Made by a program: the position numbers and the translations under genes. 40,114 nt of DNA from Sediminibacterium sp. (GTDB lineage Bacteria; Bacteroidota; Bacteroidia; Chitinophagales; Chitinophagaceae), in the NCBI GenBank assembly GCA_021300455.1, contig JAJTDP010000036.1, positions 1 to 40,114 on the forward strand. Direction: 5' to 3'. A model generated the notes under the pieces. It saw only the letters and a program-made list of their open reading frames with translations. It was not told the DNA's origin and ran no database searches. Below, piece after piece: positions 36,080 through 40,114 of the stretch; position 1 is the stretch's first letter, and every line of letters starts with the position of its first letter.

Positions 36080-36910
36080 TTATTGGTTTTCTAAGGCCAA
36101 TAAATGGGCAAAAATTTGAGCACTTAAAGAATTTGGCCCCTCTAGGCTAAAACTTTTCTCATCTAATCCAGAAACGGGAGTAATTCTTTTAGTAGAACTG
36201 GTGATAAAAACCTCCTTGGCTTTCTTCATTTCATCTAGACTAATATCTCTTTGTTCTAGTTTCAAATGATGCGCTTCGGCCACTGCAATAATATTTTTTC
36301 GAGTAATGCCTTTTAGCATATTGTTGGCAGGTGTGACAATGGTATTATCCTGACTAATCATAAATACATTAGACCTTGGACACTCACTAACGCTATCATT
36401 ATTATAATATAATATATCATCGCCTCCAACACTCTTCATCCAGGGTTGTAAGTAAACAGCCATTAAATAGTCGGTTGTTTTTACTTCTGCTAATTGTCTT
36501 TGATAAAAATGACTTACTAGATGAATACCTTGAGCAGCCATTTGTGCAGGAGGTGCCTCTAGGGGTTGCTGAATAATAAGTAAATGAGGCGCTGTAATCG
36601 TGTAGCCGTCGGGCGCATCACCACCTGCTATAATTAAACGTATGCCTGAAAAGGGTATATTATTTTTTTCAATTAACTCCCCTACAATTTTTTTGATCTC
36701 TTCTTTTGATTGCGTAATAATTAAGCGCATAATCTTTGCTGAATTAAACAAACGATCTAAATGCGCTTCAATAAAAAGTGGTTTGTTGTTCGCCACTCTT
36801 AAATAATCAAAAATACCATAGCCTCTTTGCACGAGTAAATCTCCTACAGGAACGCCTGCATTTTCAATTAAGCTAATTTGATTTTGTGCAAAACAATAAA
36901 TAGGTTTCAA
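36080..36910 (-). CDS. Class IV aminotransferase (branched-chain / D-amino acid / aminodeoxychorismate lyase-like)
   Basis: A 276-residue fold-type IV PLP enzyme, cytoplasmic. RGYGIFDYLRV (29-39) is the N-terminal family block. The PLP Lys is Lys144 in AEVKTTDYLMAV. The cofactor Glu176 is in VSECPRSNVF, and MLKGITRKNIIAVA forms the phosphate-binding loop. The length is nearer to D-amino acid transaminase or aminodeoxychorismate lyase (270-290) than to most IlvE proteins. The substrate call stays open, although databases often name such genes branched-chain aminotransferase. It is the last gene of a minus-strand unit after the HD protein, 60 bases downstream of it. Confidence 0.87.
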   Translation of the reverse strand: MKPIYCFAQNQISLIENAGVPVGDLLVQRGYGIFDYLRVANNKPLFIEAHLDRLFNSAKIMRLIITQSKEEIKKIVGELIEKNNIPFSGIRLIIAGGDAPDGYTITAPHLLIIQQPLEAPPAQMAAQGIHLVSHFYQRQLAEVKTTDYLMAVYLQPWMKSVGGDDILYYNNDSVSECPRSNVFMISQDNTIVTPANNMLKGITRKNIIAVAEAHHLKLEQRDISLDEMKKAKEVFITSSTKRITPVSGLDEKSFSLEGPNSLSAQIFAHLLALENQ

Positions 36911-36970
36911 AGCATTAAATATTTAAAGTGTAAAAATAAAGAAAATATGCTTCGTTTAGTTTTTATTAAT

Positions 36971-37573
36971 TCAAACCATTACATTGGCTTGTTTGTCAAT
37001 AATAAACTGAATGAGCATATCTAATTCTATATTGGCTCTTTTACAAGCATCGTCAATATCGTCTCTGGAAACGTTGGCTGCAAAGGCTTTGTCTTTAAGT
37101 CTTTTTTTAGCGCCTTTTAATTCCATGCCATTATAGCCTTCTGGTCGCATTAAAGAATAAGCGTGCATTAAACCAGAGAGTTCATCAAAGGCAAATAACA
37201 TTTTATCCATTTGCGTAACAGGTTCCACTCCAAAATGAATAGGACCATGAGAGGCAATGGCTCTGATAATTTCTGGGTCTATTTGTTTTTGTTCTAAGTA
37301 TTCAATTATTTTTTTACAATGTAATGCTGGCCATTGATCCCAATCAGCGTCATGCAAAAGGCCGGCCATTTCCCAGCGCCATTGATCGGCTTCATTTAAA
37401 TTTTCTTTTTCTTTAGCCCAGCATTTCATTAAATGCGCCACTTGTTTCATATGTAACTGTAACTTAGGATTCAATACCCATTCATTAAATAATTCATGGG
37501 CTGCTGATACCGATAATACATTACCCTTATTTGCAGGATCACCAAATTCAGTTCTACCTAAGTGCAAAGACAT
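36971..37573 (-). CDS. HD domain phosphohydrolase-like protein
   Basis: A 200-residue cytoplasmic protein with an HD fold. Probable metal ligands are His41 (LHMKQVAHLM), His74-Asp75 (LLHDADWDQW), His109 (IASHGPIHFG) and an Asp in FAFDELSG. DADWDQ and the ASHG block are typical of the small HD hydrolases found throughout Bacteroidota, sometimes compared with metal-dependent nucleotide phosphohydrolases. It has no sensor or synthetase domain, so a role in (p)ppGpp metabolism cannot be claimed. It lies 35 bases after the GH95 gene and 60 before the aminotransferase gene, probably in one transcript, although no functional link to fucose is evident. Confidence 0.82.
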   Translation of the reverse strand: MSLHLGRTEFGDPANKGNVLSVSAAHELFNEWVLNPKLQLHMKQVAHLMKCWAKEKENLNEADQWRWEMAGLLHDADWDQWPALHCKKIIEYLEQKQIDPEIIRAIASHGPIHFGVEPVTQMDKMLFAFDELSGLMHAYSLMRPEGYNGMELKGAKKRLKDKAFAANVSRDDIDDACKRANIELDMLIQFIIDKQANVMV

Positions 37574-37608
37574 TCTCTTGTTTTGCTAAAGTTAATAATA
37601 CTAGCGAA

Positions 37609-40047
37609 TTATTTACTTGTTTTTACAATTTGAATTTTCCCATTCATCAAAACCTTTGCACTGGGCTGCGTGCTTGATTTTATTTTAAGAGTAGTTACTT
37701 GGTTATTTGTCCAACTCATTTCAATTTCATAGTTACCTCTTGCCTTCAATCCCTTCACAGCACCCGTTGCCCAGACCTTGGGAAGGGCTGGTAAAAGCGT
37801 GATCATCTCTTCATTCGATTGTACGAGCATTTCAGCCACAGCTGCCGCTCCCCCAAAATTGCCATCTATTTGAAAAGGAGGGTGGGCGTCTAATAAATTA
37901 GGATAAGTACCTCCTGCATTGGTATAATTTTCTTTGGTTCCATCGGGAGGTACATATTTCAATAATTCACGATACATTTTATAGGCATGGTCTCCATCTT
38001 TTAATCTTGCCCATAAATTTATTCTCCAACCTTTGGACCAACCGGTGGTTTCATCTCCTTTTACTTCTAAAGTTTTTTTAGCCGCTGCTGCTATTTCAGG
38101 CGTTTTGTCAACGCTTAGATGTGTGCCTGGATACAATCCATATAAATGGGTTTGATGACGATGTTTAGGATCGCTGTCTTCCCAATCATAATACCATTCT
38201 TGTAAATTACCTGCCTTGCCGACTTTATAAGGATGTAAATTATTTAAGGCCCCATTTATTTTATTGGCAAAATCGTTATCGTTTTTTAAAATTTTTTGTG
38301 CGGCAAGTACATCTAAAAATAATTCTCTTATCATAGCAAGGTCGGCAGTAGCGCCGTAAAGAGTAGAACCTATATAGCCATTAGGCATTTTAAAAGTATT
38401 TTCTGGAGAAGTAGAAGGAGAGGTAATGAATTTTCCACTACTATCTTTTACTAACCAGGCTAAACAAAATTCTGCAGCACCTCGCATTAATGGATACGCT
38501 TTTTGTGCTAAAAATTGTTGGTCTTGTGTATATAAATAATGTTCCCATAAATGCGTTGATACCCAAGTGCCGCCCATGGCCCAATTCGCCCATACGGGAT
38601 CACCATTCCCAAAATTACCCACCGGATTAGACATAGCCCATATGTCTGAATTATGATGTGCTACCCAACCTGGCATATTATAAAAAGTTTTAGCTGTCGT
38701 TTTTCCAGTGGTGGCTAGGTTCGCAATAAATTGTAAAAAAGGTAAATGCATTTCAGATAAATTGGTATTTTCTGCTAACCAATAATTTTCTTCTGCATTA
38801 ATATTAATAGTATAATTACTTGACCAAGGAGGTTGGATATAAGGGTTCCACAAGCCCTGTAAGTTAGCAGGTACACCTGTTGTACGAGAACTGGAAATTA
38901 ATAAATAGCGTCCGTATTGAAAATATAAAGTTTCTAAATAAGGATCGGCTTCTCCTTTTGCATATCTTTTTAAACGATCATCTGTAGGTAAATTCACAAG
39001 GTCCTTCCCGCCTAATTTTAATTCAACACGATTAAAAAAAGTTTGATAATCTTTTACATGTCTTTTTTTAATTTCTGTCCAGCCTATTTGTTTCGCATTC
39101 GTTAATTGCGTAGCAGCGTTCGCTACATTATTCAATCCTTTAGTAGCAGGGTCTTTATCAAAACCATTAAAACTAGTAGCCATGGAGACATATACCGTTG
39201 CTTCTGTAGCATCTGATAATGTTATGCTAGAATCGGTTTTAGTAATTTTTCCCGTACTAGATTGTATTTCAATGTTGGCAGAAAAACGCGTACCTCTTTT
39301 GGGATCATATATTATTGCGTTGCGTGATTTTTGAACATAATTAGGATCGGCCTTCACAGGAGCTACTCCACTTACTTGTATACTATTATTTGTAGTCGCT
39401 GTTGTATGTTTTAATAGCGATTCAAAACGAATGGTAAAACCAAGTGCCCCTGCTTTTTTACTAGTAAGGTGAATGGTAAAAATTTTATCAGGATTAGACA
39501 CCAAATATTCTCTTTCAATCGTATTGCTATTAGAAAAGGTTTGCACTTTTGCAATAGCCTTATCAATATCTAACTCTCTATAATAATCAGTGATATAGGG
39601 GTCGTCGTTAATATCCATCAGTAATGTGCCAAGTGGTGCATAAGATTCAGAATATTTTCCTTGTAATTTTTTAAGAAGCTCTGCTGCTTTTTTATAATTA
39701 TTTTCTTGCAGTGCTTTGCGTACCGCAGGTAAATTTTTATAGGCTTGCGGGTTCATATTTGCATTCACTGGCTCCCCCGACCATAAACTCAAGTCATTTA
39801 AATATATTTTATCTGTAGAAATGCCTCCAAAAACCGTAGCCCCTTGAAGGCCATTGCCTAATACCAGGGCCTCTTCAAAATATTGAGCCGGATTTGAATA
39901 CCAGAGCTTTAGAGGCTGTTGAATAGAAACAGCAGCCACGGTGGCTATTGGTGCAGGCGCAGGCTTCTTTTTTTTAACTACCTTTTTTTGAGCAAATAAT
40001 ACAAAGGGGCAAAGAATTAAAACCAAGATTTTCTGATAGACATTCAT
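37609..40047 (-). CDS. GH95 alpha-L-fucosidase, exported
   Basis: An 812-residue glycoside hydrolase family 95 enzyme, an inverting alpha-1,2-L-fucosidase or L-galactosidase type. The signal peptide is about 1-19 (FVLFAQ). A short Lys/Pro/Ala linker (21-40) follows. The N-terminal beta domain begins LWYSNPAQYFEEALVLGNG. The (alpha/alpha)6 barrel carries the catalytic residues known for the family: Asn415 and Asn417 in NINAEENYW, Glu549 in TSPSTSPEN and Asp728 in FQIDGNFGG. Their spacing agrees with characterised members. The linker rich in Lys-Pro-Ala is unusual and may tether the enzyme in the periplasm or to the surface. It complements the retaining GH29 enzyme at 14512. It is first in a unit with the HD and aminotransferase genes. 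Confidence 0.93.
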   Translation of the reverse strand: MNVYQKILVLILCPFVLFAQKKVVKKKKPAPAPIATVAAVSIQQPLKLWYSNPAQYFEEALVLGNGLQGATVFGGISTDKIYLNDLSLWSGEPVNANMNPQAYKNLPAVRKALQENNYKKAAELLKKLQGKYSESYAPLGTLLMDINDDPYITDYYRELDIDKAIAKVQTFSNSNTIEREYLVSNPDKIFTIHLTSKKAGALGFTIRFESLLKHTTATTNNSIQVSGVAPVKADPNYVQKSRNAIIYDPKRGTRFSANIEIQSSTGKITKTDSSITLSDATEATVYVSMATSFNGFDKDPATKGLNNVANAATQLTNAKQIGWTEIKKRHVKDYQTFFNRVELKLGGKDLVNLPTDDRLKRYAKGEADPYLETLYFQYGRYLLISSSRTTGVPANLQGLWNPYIQPPWSSNYTININAEENYWLAENTNLSEMHLPFLQFIANLATTGKTTAKTFYNMPGWVAHHNSDIWAMSNPVGNFGNGDPVWANWAMGGTWVSTHLWEHYLYTQDQQFLAQKAYPLMRGAAEFCLAWLVKDSSGKFITSPSTSPENTFKMPNGYIGSTLYGATADLAMIRELFLDVLAAQKILKNDNDFANKINGALNNLHPYKVGKAGNLQEWYYDWEDSDPKHRHQTHLYGLYPGTHLSVDKTPEIAAAAKKTLEVKGDETTGWSKGWRINLWARLKDGDHAYKMYRELLKYVPPDGTKENYTNAGGTYPNLLDAHPPFQIDGNFGGAAAVAEMLVQSNEEMITLLPALPKVWATGAVKGLKARGNYEIEMSWTNNQVTTLKIKSSTQPSAKVLMNGKIQIVKTSK

Positions 40048-40114
40048 AAATAGCGCTTAATAAGATACAGATTAAAAATGAAGTTACTAAAATGATGGCA
40101 GTTTTTTGCAGCTA

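Overview
The window looks like chromosomal DNA of a Bacteroidota bacterium, most likely Chitinophagaceae-like (the family-level placement is inference). The evidence is an AT-rich sequence, almost no Shine-Dalgarno sites, signal peptides ending in 'AQ', a type IX secretion (T9SS) C-terminal sorting domain, a carboxypeptidase-regulatory/TonB-dependent receptor, CBM9-DUF5916 and VPS10-like propeller proteins, and promoter candidates resembling the Bacteroidota TANNTTTG element. I saw no rRNA, tRNA, CRISPR array, phage gene or transposase.

Layout. 1-979: 3' part of a class V aminotransferase. 1089-2805: two-gene unit, a T9SS cargo protein and a C1q-like adhesin-type protein. 2822-4087 (-): Tat-exported M24 peptidase. 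4207-6405: CBM9-DUF5916 protein. 6465-9464 (-) and 9582-12372 (+): divergent pair of paralogous VPS10/BNR propellers; the second is broken by an internal deletion with frameshift. 12369-14511: a beta-lactamase-family lipoprotein and an AlkB-type di-iron membrane hydroxylase, in line with the broken propeller. 14512-15987 (-): GH29 alpha-L-fucosidase. 16276-18693: YVTN propeller-phosphoesterase. 18800-25464: a planctomycete-style periplasmic module made of an NHL propeller, a PSCyt1/DUF1549/DUF1553 protein, a DUF1501 protein and a membrane protein carrying a cytochrome c domain. 25519-27713: PhyH dioxygenase, aldo/keto reductase and Dabb protein. 27722-28960 (-): MFS transporter. 29105-32618: Gfo/Idh/MocA oxidoreductase and a double DUF1080 protein. 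32715-35820 (-): TonB-dependent receptor, broken. 36080-40047 (-): class IV aminotransferase, HD protein and GH95 alpha-L-fucosidase.

Functional picture (inference): an envelope-centred glycan and glycoside catabolic region. Two fucosidases of different families, an outer-membrane receptor, a sugar-type MFS permease, and an oxidoreductase next to a DUF1080 (3-keto-disaccharide hydrolase family) protein suggest uptake and oxidative cleavage of glycosides. The cytochrome module could accept electrons in the periplasm.

The most striking observation is that four loci (near 10326, 19978, 21930 and 33845) each show an abrupt frame change. At the same point, a stretch expected from an in-window paralog or from the family is missing. 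Flanking sequence stays coding and clean. This pattern means either recent multi-gene decay or variation by small deletions, or assembly collapse. Read mapping would decide.
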